Assembly: GCA_963829085.1 (NCBI GenBank)
Contig: CAWHHJ010000024.1
Span: 55,292-119,291 of the forward strand
DNA: 64,000 bases
Source of the DNA: PALSA-1004 sp963829085
GTDB taxonomy: Bacteria > Pseudomonadota > Gammaproteobacteria > Burkholderiales > SG8-41
Direction: 5' to 3'
The number at the start of each line of letters is the position of its first letter. Within the stretch, counting starts at the first letter, position 1. A model generated the notes under the pieces. It was not told the origin of the DNA. It ran no database searches and worked only from the letters and a program-made list of their open reading frames with translations. Made by a program: the position numbers and the translations under genes. Shown in pieces: positions 27,317 to 36,389 of this stretch.

Positions 27317-28132
27317 TCAGCGTTTTTCCAGAAAGTCGCGCACCGTCGCAATCCACTCTTCGCGGCCGTACAGGAATCCGGAGTTATGGCCCCCGCTCAG
27401 TTTCATGAACTGCTTGGGCTCATGCGCCGCGCCATACAACGCTTCTGCATGCGAGAACGGGATGATGTCATCGTCAGGGCTGTGCGCGATCAAAACGGGT
27501 GCTGAGATCTGCGCGATGCGCTCGAGGTTGTCATAGTGGATGCGTGCGAGCAGACGCACGGGCAGCCACCAATAGATAGTGGCGCCTAGATTTGGAACCG
27601 AGGTAAAGGTCGACGCGAGTACGAGTGCGCGCGGTGGATGCTTGACCGCAAGCCATGTCGCGACAGCGCCGCCGAGCGATTCGCCAACGATCACGACATC
27701 GCTTGCCTTCACGTGACGCGCTTCGGTTAAGTACTGCCAGGCTGCTTCCGCATCGCGATACGTGCCCTCCTCGCCCGGATGACCGCTGCTTTGCCCGTAG
27801 CCGCGATAGTCGACAATTAAAGATGCATATCCGAGCCGGTTGAACATCGTCAGATATCCGATGCGGTGCGAGATATTGCCGGCGTTGCCATGAAACATGA
27901 CCATCGCGCCGCGTGCGTGCGCGACAGGCACCCACCATCCGTGCAATTCCACGCCGTCGTCAGTTATGAGCTTCACATCTTCATAATCAAGTCCGGCGGC
28001 GCGCGGCGTCGCAGTGAGTGCGCGCTCTACCTGCGGGTAATAGACCATGCGCGGCTGCATGAGGAATACGACGCCGCAAATCAGTCCGTATGTAATTACT
28101 GCTGCCAGCAAAATATTGAAAAGCATGCGCAT
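27317..28132 (-). CDS. Membrane-anchored alpha/beta hydrolase (BEM46-like)
   Basis: Serine hydrolase of 271 residues with an N-terminal hydrophobic anchor (LFNILLAAVITYGLICGVVF). The core has GAMVMFHGNAGNISHRIGYL (oxyanion region), SLIVDYRGYGQSSGHPGEEG and the nucleophile motif VIVGESLGGAVA. The acid is probably in LIAHSPDDDIIPFSHAE and the catalytic His in LSGGHNSGF. It is the last gene of the long - strand run, 6 bases after the SrkA-like gene. The substrate is unknown. Confidence 0.87.
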   Translation of the reverse strand: MRMLFNILLAAVITYGLICGVVFLMQPRMVYYPQVERALTATPRAAGLDYEDVKLITDDGVELHGWWVPVAHARGAMVMFHGNAGNISHRIGYLTMFNRLGYASLIVDYRGYGQSSGHPGEEGTYRDAEAAWQYLTEARHVKASDVVIVGESLGGAVATWLAVKHPPRALVLASTFTSVPNLGATIYWWLPVRLLARIHYDNLERIAQISAPVLIAHSPDDDIIPFSHAEALYGAAHEPKQFMKLSGGHNSGFLYGREEWIATVRDFLEKR

Positions 28133-28138
28133 AAGACC

Positions 28139-29155
28139 TCAGTAATCGCATTCGAGCGGCGGTTCATCCATCGCCGAGCATTGCTCCCGAAGCGCCAGAA
28201 TCTGATCCTGCCAATAGCGCTGTGTGTTGAACCATGGAAAGCTGGCTGGAAACGCAGGATCATGCCAGCGACTCGCGAGCCAGCCGGAATAGTGAATCAT
28301 GCGCAGCGTGCGCAATGCTTCGATAAGCGCCAGCTCGCCGGGATTGAAGTCGCAGAACTCGCGATATCCACCCAGTACGTAGCTCAACTGCGCGCTCATC
28401 TCAGCGCGATCGCCGGAAATCAGCATCCATAAGTCCTGTACCGCCGGTCCGCTGCGGCAATCGTCCAGATCGACAAAATGCGGACCGTCATCACTCCACA
28501 GAATATTCCCGGCATGGCAATCGCCGTGCAGTCGGATAGTGCGTACGACGCCCGCCCGTTCGTAGCATTGCGTCACGCGCTCGAGTGCATCGTTGATGAT
28601 GGCCTCGTAGGCGGTCTCGAGGTCAGCTGGGACGAAGTCGTTATCGAGCACGAAGTGCGCAGGATCGGTGCCGAAACTCGCAATGTCGATCGCCTCCCTG
28701 CGCCCAAACGGCTTCAGGTGCCCGACGGCGTGCATGCGTCCGAGGAAACGTCCAATCCAGCGTAATGTGTCCGCCTGATCGAGCTCCGGCGCACGGCCGG
28801 CCTGCTTCGGAAACAGCGCGTAGTGGAATCCACCGTGCTCATGCAATGTGGCGCCGCTTGCGTCCACGATCGGCGCTATGACGGGAATCTCACGCGCCGC
28901 TAGCTCGCGCGCAAACTCATGTTCCTCGAGAATGGCATCATGACTCCAGCGCGCCGGTCGATAGAACTTGGCGACAAGCACCACGCCATCATCGAGCCAC
29001 ACCTGATATACGCGGTTTTCAAAGCTGTTGAGCGCATACTGCCTGCCATCGCAGCGATAGCCGCAGCGCTCGACCGCATCGAGGATCAGGTCCGGTGTGA
29101 GCGTCTCGAAAGGCAGCGTTGAGATTGCGGACGACATCGTGCGGCCGGCCAACAT
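28139..29155 (-). CDS. srkA: Stress-response kinase SrkA/RdoA-like
   Basis: Serine/threonine kinase of the choline/aminoglycoside-kinase fold, about 338 residues, related to E. coli SrkA (YihE), which protects against stress-induced death. Family features are LNSFENRVYQVWLDDGVVLV, KFYRPARWSHDAILEEHEF, the catalytic loop RLHGDCHAGNILWSDDGPHF and the metal motif FVDLDDCRSGPAVQD. ATG 29,155 overlaps the OprB stop as TGATG, which suggests translational coupling; ATG 29,137 is an alternative start. Confidence 0.9.
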   Translation of the reverse strand: MLAGRTMSSAISTLPFETLTPDLILDAVERCGYRCDGRQYALNSFENRVYQVWLDDGVVLVAKFYRPARWSHDAILEEHEFARELAAREIPVIAPIVDASGATLHEHGGFHYALFPKQAGRAPELDQADTLRWIGRFLGRMHAVGHLKPFGRREAIDIASFGTDPAHFVLDNDFVPADLETAYEAIINDALERVTQCYERAGVVRTIRLHGDCHAGNILWSDDGPHFVDLDDCRSGPAVQDLWMLISGDRAEMSAQLSYVLGGYREFCDFNPGELALIEALRTLRMIHYSGWLASRWHDPAFPASFPWFNTQRYWQDQILALREQCSAMDEPPLECDY

Positions 29156-30486
29156 CACATTTCGAGGTGGAGTCGAAGACCGAAGAAATTAGCGGGACCG
29201 CGATCGGCGTTGTACGCCGGGTTCTGCACATGCTGGTAGTCCAATGTGAACCACACGTTTTTCGCTGCCTTCATGCTGTAATACGTCTCGAAGATTTGCT
29301 CAGTGCGGTAATTAAGCCGTCCGTCGCCGAGAAAGAACCCGAGTCCGCCGCGCGCAAGGTAATCGCGATGCGACGGCGACAAGCCGTTGACCGCGACTGC
29401 GATGCCGAGCTCATCGCTCGCGCGCTTCCACTGCGTGCCTTTTACAACGACTCCGCCGGAGACCGAACGATCTATTTCGGTGAACGCATAGGTTTCAGTC
29501 TGGCCGTCGTGCGCGCTCGCGCGAATGAAGAGTCCGACATCTTCGCGTAGATCCTGTTCGATATTGATACCGCCGCCGGTCTTGCTGTGAAGCGCCCGCA
29601 CCTGCGTGAGATCCGGCGTTCCGCCCGTCGCAGCAGCCTGCGCGATTGCGTCACTGAACTTTCCCATCACCGCCTGATTACCGAACGCGAGCAGTTTTAG
29701 ACGGCCCTTGCGTCCGGCGACCTCGTATCCGCGGTCCACTTCCATAACGTCGCCATAGACGGTCATGATGCGGGACTCGAGCGGCAATCCATTCGATTCC
29801 TTCGGCTGCTCGAACCTGCCGGCGCGCAGTGCCCATTGCGGCGTTACGTATTCGAGCGCCGCGCCTACCGTATAGCCGCGCGCATCCGCCGGATAATCCC
29901 ATGCGCCGTGCGTCATGAGCGACCAGTTCATAAACGCACGGCGCGGCTCATGGCTGTATTTATTGCGGTCGAATATGTCTGTCGCAGACAGGTTGCCTAG
30001 CGTGAGCACGAGCCGGTTTGCATCGGCCTTGCCGGCGAGTTGATTCTGGTCGGATTCGACCGCCTCGCTGCCGCCGCCGAAGCCCCAGGTCTGTCGCAAA
30101 AAGAGGCGCGCGCGATAGAACGTTGGATCGGCACCGGACGTTCGTGCCATCTCGCCGTTCGTATAACCGCCCAAACCCTTCAATTCCGAAAATGGAACAC
30201 CCAGGGCCATCTCCGGATTTACATAGAACTCGCCGCCCTTCCATAGCCGGATCCCGAGGTAGACGGTAGCCGTGACGCTGTGACTGTACTCGCGGTCCGG
30301 CAGCAGACTATTGGTGCCGGTATATGGCGCCGAAAATGCGGGCTTGTTCTGCACCACGCCCGTACTTTGAAACTTGAGCTGCCACGACTCGGAGCCATCG
30401 TCGGCTGCGTCAGCCGGAAGTATCTGCGCCGCCGCGAAAGTAAGCAGAATGACGAGGCGGCATCTCGCTCTTCCTTGCGTGCTCAA
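29155..30486 (-). CDS. OprB-type carbohydrate porin
   Basis: Outer-membrane beta-barrel porin of the carbohydrate-selective OprB family, about 443 residues. The chosen start is a TTG at 30,486 that overlaps the upstream stop and puts a good signal peptide in place: CRLVILLTFAAAQILPADA/A. A longer in-frame start at 30,606 would lie inside the upstream gene. Barrel-like alternating strands run throughout, and the last residue region NFFGLRLHLEM is typical, though it ends in Met not Phe. Family-type stretches include GVPFSELKGLGGYTNGEMA and NLSATDIFDRNKYSHEPRRA. It probably admits small neutral or acidic solutes; specificity cannot be read from sequence. Confidence 0.85.
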   Translation of the reverse strand: MSTQGRARCRLVILLTFAAAQILPADAADDGSESWQLKFQSTGVVQNKPAFSAPYTGTNSLLPDREYSHSVTATVYLGIRLWKGGEFYVNPEMALGVPFSELKGLGGYTNGEMARTSGADPTFYRARLFLRQTWGFGGGSEAVESDQNQLAGKADANRLVLTLGNLSATDIFDRNKYSHEPRRAFMNWSLMTHGAWDYPADARGYTVGAALEYVTPQWALRAGRFEQPKESNGLPLESRIMTVYGDVMEVDRGYEVAGRKGRLKLLAFGNQAVMGKFSDAIAQAAATGGTPDLTQVRALHSKTGGGINIEQDLREDVGLFIRASAHDGQTETYAFTEIDRSVSGGVVVKGTQWKRASDELGIAVAVNGLSPSHRDYLARGGLGFFLGDGRLNYRTEQIFETYYSMKAAKNVWFTLDYQHVQNPAYNADRGPANFFGLRLHLEM

Positions 30487-31553
30487 TGCTGCGTCTCGGT
30501 CCGGTCGAGTGCTTCTGCGTCGCGTACGTTGATAAAAGTCGTTTGACCGCCGGCCGAGGCGGCAGACAACACCTGCGCTATAGCGCGCACGTTGTTGATG
30601 CGGCATTCCCGCATTAATTGCTCGATGGAAGCGGCGATGCAGGCAAGGTCATCCAGCGGGTGCAGCGGCCAGCGGAATCCTTCGAGCGCCGTGTCGTCGA
30701 ATTGCGAACTCAAGCTCACGCGAACGTCATTGTCCTGATGGGTGCTGATTACCGCCACCGGATCGCCGCTCGCGGCTCGCAACCGGCGCACCGCATTGCT
30801 CATGAACAAGTGGAGCGCCGCATCGAGCTGCGCGCTGCGACCTGCGTGGGCCGATCGCAACAGATCGCAGGGCGGGCGCGCCAGCGGTAGTATGTCCGCG
30901 CCGGCTTGCTGCAGCTGCATACCCAGAGCGCGCGTCAGAGGCACACCCCACGCGCTGATATTCGATGCCGTCTCGACGAACGAAGGCGCGCGGGACGAAG
31001 AGATCGCAGCACCAACGATCAAGCGCAAATGGACTTCCTCCCCGGGCTGCGTGACGCTAATCTCGCTCGGTGAGAGCTCGCGCGGACCGTCGTCAGCGGC
31101 CCGTGTCCATGCGTAGACAGTGCTCGGCTGTACACTCTCTATCGTCGACAGTGAGCAAAGCGCATTGCCGAGACCAAAGTTGCGCGAGGGTCCCAGTGCA
31201 CCGTGGTGCTCGAATAAGGCGGTGATTGCGCTCACGTCGGGCACGACGCCGGGCAGCGTGATGGGACGGCGGCTCCCGGTCACGATGACAACAGGCAGCG
31301 CAAACACGCGCGCGAGCAGTTCATCTTTGTCGGCGCTATCGCGCGTGCAATGGGCGACGTCACAAACGGCCGCCCATAATCGCGCATACTCGACCTGGCT
31401 TGAAGCAGCATGCAGTGCCGCTTCGATCTCGCCATCGCGGCCGCCTTGAAGCAGTTCACTCAGCGTTGCGTCAAGTTCCGGGCCTGACAATCGATTCAGT
31501 AGATGCGATGCCGTGCGCTCACCATATCGACGCGGATCAGCGAGAGTTATCAT
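30483..31553 (-). CDS. Conserved-looking hypothetical protein
   Basis: A 356-residue protein not recognised. It has no signal peptide or membrane segment and is rich in Ala, Arg and Ser. Visible stretches are LFEHHGALGPSRNFGLGNAL and SRRPITLPGVVPDVSAITAL. Its stop overlaps the OprB start, and it starts 48 bases after the Bug gene 31,602. Coding is supported by length, codon bias and the tight coupling. It could be a regulatory or secretion accessory factor for the porin, but that is a guess. Confidence 0.65.
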   Translation of the reverse strand: MITLADPRRYGERTASHLLNRLSGPELDATLSELLQGGRDGEIEAALHAASSQVEYARLWAAVCDVAHCTRDSADKDELLARVFALPVVIVTGSRRPITLPGVVPDVSAITALFEHHGALGPSRNFGLGNALCSLSTIESVQPSTVYAWTRAADDGPRELSPSEISVTQPGEEVHLRLIVGAAISSSRAPSFVETASNISAWGVPLTRALGMQLQQAGADILPLARPPCDLLRSAHAGRSAQLDAALHLFMSNAVRRLRAASGDPVAVISTHQDNDVRVSLSSQFDDTALEGFRWPLHPLDDLACIAASIEQLMRECRINNVRAIAQVLSAASAGGQTTFINVRDAEALDRTETQH

Positions 31554-31601
31554 GCGTGAGGCGCGTTACATCGCGGGCAGTGTGGATTCAACGCCCGCAA
31601 G

Positions 31602-32561
31602 TCAGTCCACGCGGGCGCCCGATTGCTTCACGACCTTTTCCCATTTGACGAGGTCGCGCCGGATGAGCGCCGCAAATTCATCGGCGGTACCGCCAGCCGG
31701 TTCGGCGCCCTGCGCGCTGAGCAGGTCCTTGAGCGCAGCCGTCTTCAGCGCCTCGTTCAGTTCCGTATTAACACGCGTTATGACCGCTTTCGGCGTACCT
31801 CTGGGCGCGGCAATGCCAAACCAGTTGATTACTTCATAGCCCGCCACTGTCTCGCCTATGGTCGGCAAGTCGGGCATCGCAGGCGAACGCTTCGGACCTG
31901 TGACTGCAAGCCCGCGTAGTTTTCCGCCCCGGACCTGCGGAATGAGCGGGACTGCGCTCGCGATAGTTGCGCTCAACTGGCCGCCGATCAAGTCTGCGAA
32001 CATCGGGCCGGTGCCCCTGTATGGAATGTGGGTGAGATCGACACCGGCCATTGATTTGAATAATTCCATGGCGAGATGGCTTGATGAGCCGCTGCCGCCC
32101 GAACCGTAATTGATTTGTCCCGGTTTTGCCTTCGCCAGGGCGATCAACTCCTTAACGGATTTCGCCGGGAATGTGATGTTCGTTGCCATCAACAAGGGGG
32201 CAGCGACAAACTGCACGATCGCGTCAAAATCCTTAATCGGCTCGTAGTCGACCTTCTTGTAGAGAAATGGATTGATTACGTGCGGAATCGACGTAAAGAG
32301 CAGCGTGTAACCGTCCGCCGCTGCGTGCGCAACAATTTCGGTTGCAATCACTCCACCGGCACCGCCACGATTATCGACGACGACCTGCTCGCGCAAGCCG
32401 GCGGACAACCGCTGCGCCGCCAGACGACCGAGTATGTCACCCGCGCCGCCCGGTGGAAAACCGACTACCAGCCTTACGGGCTTGTCCGGATAGGCTTGCG
32501 CGAATAGTGTGGCTGTGCTCAGGACAATGGCAGCTGCAAAAAATGTTCTGACAATCTTCAT
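31602..32561 (-). CDS. Bug-family periplasmic solute receptor
   Basis: Bug receptor, 319 residues. Leader MKIVRTFFAAAIVLSTATLFA then QAYPDKPVRLVVGFPPGGAGDILGR. Further signatures: VVVDNRGGAGGVIATEIVA, ADGYTLLFTS, VDYEPIKDFDAIV and HIPYRGT. It is the second of two neighbouring Bug genes (the other starts at 33,582) within the long - strand run and lies between that Bug gene and the hypothetical/OprB pair. Confidence 0.93.
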   Translation of the reverse strand: MKIVRTFFAAAIVLSTATLFAQAYPDKPVRLVVGFPPGGAGDILGRLAAQRLSAGLREQVVVDNRGGAGGVIATEIVAHAAADGYTLLFTSIPHVINPFLYKKVDYEPIKDFDAIVQFVAAPLLMATNITFPAKSVKELIALAKAKPGQINYGSGGSGSSSHLAMELFKSMAGVDLTHIPYRGTGPMFADLIGGQLSATIASAVPLIPQVRGGKLRGLAVTGPKRSPAMPDLPTIGETVAGYEVINWFGIAAPRGTPKAVITRVNTELNEALKTAALKDLLSAQGAEPAGGTADEFAALIRRDLVKWEKVVKQSGARVD

Positions 32562-32595
32562 TCTTTATGTGGCGTGCTTCAGCCGTAATGCTTCA

Positions 32596-33582
32596 TTACT
32601 CGGGCTTCGCACCCGACGCCTTCACCGCCTTACCCCACTTGTCGATTTCGCTCTTGAAGAATGCGGTGAACTGTTCGGGCGTATCCCCGACGAATTCGGC
32701 GCCCTCGGACGCGATGCGTTCGGTGACTTCGGGCAGCTTGGTGATACGAACAACTTCGCCATGAAGTTTCGTAATGATGTCGCGCGGTGTTCCGGACGGC
32801 ACGGCGACACCAAACCACGAACCGGTTTCGAATCCTTTGAGCCCTTGCTCGCTTATCGTCGGCACGTCAGGCATTACGGTAACTCGTTTGAGCGTAGTCA
32901 CGCCTAAAGGACGCACCCGCCCGCTCTTCACATGCGGCAGCACGGAAACAAACGCACCGAAATACACCTCGATGTGTCCGGCGACGACGTCGACGAGCGC
33001 GGGTGACGCGCCCTTATACGGCACATGGATCATCTTGATGCCTGCCATGGTCTTGAAGAGCTCACCGGCGAGATGATGCGGGCTGCCAATGCCGGTCGAT
33101 CCATGGCGTAAAGCGTTCGGATGCGCCTTGGCTATCGCAATGAGATCTTTTATATTTTTCGCGGGCACCGATGGATGCACCACCACGATGCCGGGCACTT
33201 TGGCAATGTCGGTTACGTACGAGAAATCCTTGACGGGATCATAGGCGAGCTTGGGGTACAGACTCACATTGATCGCATTCGCGACGGTCGGCATGAACAG
33301 GGTATAGCCGTCCGGGGGCGCCTTCGCCGCGAGTTCGCTGCCGATGTTCGTGCCTGCGCCTGCGCGGTTTTCGATAATCACCGATTGACCCCACGCCTCC
33401 GTGAGCTTGGCGCCTACCGCGCGCGCGAGAATGTCGGCCGCGCCGCCCGGCGTGTAGCCGACGATGAAGCGGATCGGCTTGCCGGGATAATTCTGTGCAT
33501 AGGCGTGAGCTGCCGCAATGGCGAGCGCGAAAGTCAACAAGCCGCGACCGATTCCGCCCATTTGGATGCTCAATTGACGCAT
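32596..33582 (-). CDS. Bug-family periplasmic solute receptor
   Basis: Bug receptor, 328 residues. Start ATG 33,582 lies inside the last codons of the amidase gene (13-base overlap), so the two are probably translated together. Leader ends near AAAHA/YAQNYPGKP. Signatures: PIRFIVGYTPGGAADILARA, VIIENRAGAGTNIGSELAA, PPDGYTLFMP, LAYDPVKDFSYVT and HVPYKGA. Coupling to a cell-wall amidase is the useful context: its ligand may be an amidase product. Confidence 0.93.
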   Translation of the reverse strand: MRQLSIQMGGIGRGLLTFALAIAAAHAYAQNYPGKPIRFIVGYTPGGAADILARAVGAKLTEAWGQSVIIENRAGAGTNIGSELAAKAPPDGYTLFMPTVANAINVSLYPKLAYDPVKDFSYVTDIAKVPGIVVVHPSVPAKNIKDLIAIAKAHPNALRHGSTGIGSPHHLAGELFKTMAGIKMIHVPYKGASPALVDVVAGHIEVYFGAFVSVLPHVKSGRVRPLGVTTLKRVTVMPDVPTISEQGLKGFETGSWFGVAVPSGTPRDIITKLHGEVVRITKLPEVTERIASEGAEFVGDTPEQFTAFFKSEIDKWGKAVKASGAKPE

Positions 33583-34274
33583 GACTCGATACCGTCGACT
33601 ACGCGCGCCGCAATGTCGTTCTGAACTTTGCTGTCGCTCAATCTATTCTCCTCCTCACGATTCACGATGACGCCCGCCTCGAACAAGACTGCCGGCATGG
33701 ATGCGCGCCGCAATACTGCCAGATGATCGAAATAATGAACACCGTTTTGTGCGTCCGCGAACGCGCGACTTTCGCCGTAGACCGGGTCGGCATGATACAG
33801 CGATGGCTTGAAACCGGCCTTGCGCAATTCACCGCCGATCGCTGATGCGCAGCGCAGAGCCGTTCGCCATGCGGGATTCTCGCGCGATATGAAAAGCGAA
33901 AAGCCGGCAAAGCGATCGCCATACAGGCGCTCGACGCCCTCATACGTCCAAGTAGTCAAAAACCGTTGCTGCATCGAGTCGTGGTGAACCGATAAGAAAA
34001 GGTCGGTTCCGCGCGCGGCGCGCGGGCGCCGCCACAACTCCTTCATTGCGCCGTCAGCGCCGACCAGTTGCACCGCATGGCCGCGTGAGTTCAAAGCTGC
34101 TTCGATCGCACGCGCCAATACCAGATTGAATTCGAATTCCGGTCGTCCCCGCGCGCTGATCACACCGGGTTCTTCAAAGTAATGACCTACGTCAATCGCA
34201 ATCGTAGCGGCGTGTGCGGCACTAAATAGCGCCGACGCAAAGATTGCCGCCGATGCCGCGATAACGGAGATCAT
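33570..34274 (-). CDS. N-acetylmuramoyl-L-alanine amidase (Amidase_3)
   Basis: Exported zinc amidase of the Amidase_3 family, 234 residues, which would cut the bond between N-acetylmuramic acid and L-alanine in peptidoglycan. Signal peptide MISVIAASAAIFASALFSAA ends near AHA/A. The zinc residues lie in TIAIDVGHYFEEPG (His), FEFNLVLARAIEA (Glu) and FLSVHHDSMQQ (His); the catalytic Glu region is VLFEAGVIVNREEENRL. No cell-wall-binding domain, so it is a minimal amidase. It overlaps both neighbours: ATGA with the enolase-superfamily gene and 13 bases with a Bug gene. Confidence 0.88.
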   Translation of the reverse strand: MISVIAASAAIFASALFSAAHAATIAIDVGHYFEEPGVISARGRPEFEFNLVLARAIEAALNSRGHAVQLVGADGAMKELWRRPRAARGTDLFLSVHHDSMQQRFLTTWTYEGVERLYGDRFAGFSLFISRENPAWRTALRCASAIGGELRKAGFKPSLYHADPVYGESRAFADAQNGVHYFDHLAVLRRASMPAVLFEAGVIVNREEENRLSDSKVQNDIAARVVDGIESCVN

Positions 34275-35365
34275 GCAACACGATAGCGGGAGATCACATC
34301 AGGATCCGGATCTCGTCCAAGGCCGTATCCGGAAGGCAGCGCGATGCGGCCATTGTTGACTTGAATCGCATCGCCCAGCGGGTTTGCGCCCAGATCGCAA
34401 TATGAATACTCAATCATTGTCGCCTCGTCCAACGTCGCTGCCACATGCAGGCTTGCCAGCAGACCGGGGCCGAAATACGGTGAATGTGGTACCAGCGCGA
34501 CGCCTTTGTCGCGTGCCAGCGCAGCGATACGCATCATCTCAGTTACGCCGCCGATCTTGGTAACGCTGGGCTGCGCATAGTCGACAGCGCCGGCGTCGAA
34601 CATCGCGCGAAAATCTGTCACGCTGATCGCATTCTCGCCCGCAGACAGAGCGATCCCGCACTCACGCCGCAGGCGCGCGAGTCCCGCGTAATCTTCGGGC
34701 GGCCATACCGGTTCCTCGAACCAGTGCAGATCGAATTGCGCGCACCTCACCCGCTATCCCGATCGCTTCGTCTACCGTCCACGGACAATTCGTATCCATC
34801 ATGAGCTTGACGTCAGGACCGATCGCCTCACGCGCCGCTTTTACTTGCCCGACACCGGTCTCATGCAGCTTGATCGCACGATATCCGCGTTGCACCGCTG
34901 CGGCCGCATTGCGCGCGACGAGCATGGGATCGGTATAGCGCATCGAGGCTCTGCGTACGCGTCGAAAGTGTTGCGGCGTATTGGCCCGAGCAACCCGGCG
35001 AGCGGTTTGCGCGCAACCTTGCCGGCGATATCCCATAGCGCGATGTCGAGCCCGGACATCGCATAGACGACGGGTCCGGTGCGCCCAAGCAGGTGTACTT
35101 TGCGCTGAAGATCGGTCATCAATGCCGGGATGTCCCGCTCATCTCGACCAACCGCGAGGGGCGCGATCAGCGTATCAAGCGCGGCGCGCGTCGCCGGCCA
35201 CACTGCATAACCAAATGCTTCGCCCCATCCGACGATGGCTTCGCTGGTTTCGACGCGCACCAGCAGCATTTCCATATGCCGCGGTTTGCCCGCGAATTGC
35301 GGCTTCGGTCCGCCGATTTCAAACGGCAGGTTAAGCGCGATTGCGCTTATCGAGGCAATAGTCAT
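34271..35365 (-). CDS. Mandelate racemase/muconate lactonizing enzyme family protein, two frameshifts
   Basis: Enolase-superfamily enzyme of about 364 residues. N-domain: ISAIALNLPFEIGGPKP and GWGEAFGYAVWPATRAALDT. Barrel: GYRAIKLHETGVGQVKAARE holds the base on strand 2 (K-x-H), then KLMMDTNCPWTVDEA, FDLHWFEEPVWPPEDYAGLA and GIALSAGENAI supply the three Mg ligands (Asp, Glu, Glu). VALVPHSPYFGPGLLAS offers the His of the mandelate-racemase subgroup. The frame changes at about 34,946 and again at about 34,737; each needs one base removed. It probably abstracts a proton alpha to a carboxylate; the substrate is open. Ends in ATGA overlap with the amidase. Confidence 0.87.
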
Positions 35366-35372
35366 ACGACGC

Positions 35373-36365
35373 TTACAGGCCTTCGGCCTTCGCGCCCGAG
35401 TCCTTGACCACCTTCGCCCACTTCACGAGCTCAGTCTTGATCCAAGCCGCAAAGTGCTCGGGCGTATCGCCTGCAATCTCGAAGCCGAGGTCGTGCAGCT
35501 TCGCCTGCAACTCCGTATTCTTGAGCGCGCGCAGCACCACACTATTGACGCGTGAAACATAGTCTTTCGGTGTGCCGGCAGGTGCGATGATGCCGTTGAT
35601 CGTCGCGGCATCTACGGTTGCATATCCTGCCTCCGCGAATGTCATCACGTCGGGCATGGTCTGCGTGCGCTTCGGGCTCGTAATCGCGAGCGCGCGCAAG
35701 CGGCCGCTCGCCACGTGCGGCTTGCCCGCGCTTTGTGTTGTAAAGACCATCGTGATTTGGCCGCCGAGAACTTCGGTGATGGACTGGCCTGCGCCTTTGT
35801 ACGGTATGTGCTGGATGTCGATGCCGGCCGCCGAGCGCAGCTGCTCGCCTGCCAGATGCACGGCCGTGCCATTACCTGCGGAACCGAAGCTCAGCTTGCC
35901 CGGCTGCGCCTTCGCGAGAGCAACGAGCTCACGGACGCTCTTCGCAGGAATGGCCGGATGAACGCACAACACGAGCGGCGCAGTTGCCACCAATACGATC
36001 GGGGTGAAATCTTTGACCGTGTCGTACGGCAGCTTGCCGATAAGGCTCGGGTTGACGACAAACGCAGCATCGATCATGCCGACGGTTTGGCCATCAGGCG
36101 CTGCGCGCGCGATGATCTGCGTGCCGATGATACTGCTGCCGCCAGCGCGATTGTCTATCACGACCTGCTGACCAAACTCGGTGGCCAGGTACGGACCGAG
36201 CAGCCGTGACAGCGTATCGGTGCCGCCGCCCGGTACGTAAGGCACGATGAAGCGGATCGGACGCGTGATCTGCGTTTGCGCGTGCACAGCGCTCACGCCG
36301 GCAAGCGCGACTGCGCCGACTGCAAGCGACGTTAAGCGCTTCACTCCCGCCATCTGCTTCGTCAT
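35373..36365 (-). CDS. Bug-family periplasmic solute receptor
   Basis: Bug receptor, 330 residues, beginning MTKQMAGVKRLTSLAVGAVA with cleavage near AVHA/Q. Signatures: PIRFIVPYVPGGGTDTLSRL, VVIDNRAGGSSIIGTQIIA, APDGQTVGMIDA (Gln replaces the usual Tyr), LPYDTVKDFTPI and HIPYKGA. Only 7 bases separate its stop from the next gene and 24 its start from the gamma-glutamyltransferase stop, so it belongs to the same transcript. Confidence 0.93.
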   Translation of the reverse strand: MTKQMAGVKRLTSLAVGAVALAGVSAVHAQTQITRPIRFIVPYVPGGGTDTLSRLLGPYLATEFGQQVVIDNRAGGSSIIGTQIIARAAPDGQTVGMIDAAFVVNPSLIGKLPYDTVKDFTPIVLVATAPLVLCVHPAIPAKSVRELVALAKAQPGKLSFGSAGNGTAVHLAGEQLRSAAGIDIQHIPYKGAGQSITEVLGGQITMVFTTQSAGKPHVASGRLRALAITSPKRTQTMPDVMTFAEAGYATVDAATINGIIAPAGTPKDYVSRVNSVVLRALKNTELQAKLHDLGFEIAGDTPEHFAAWIKTELVKWAKVVKDSGAKAEGL

Positions 36366-36389
36366 CTGTGATCGTTCATTTGCTCTTAC

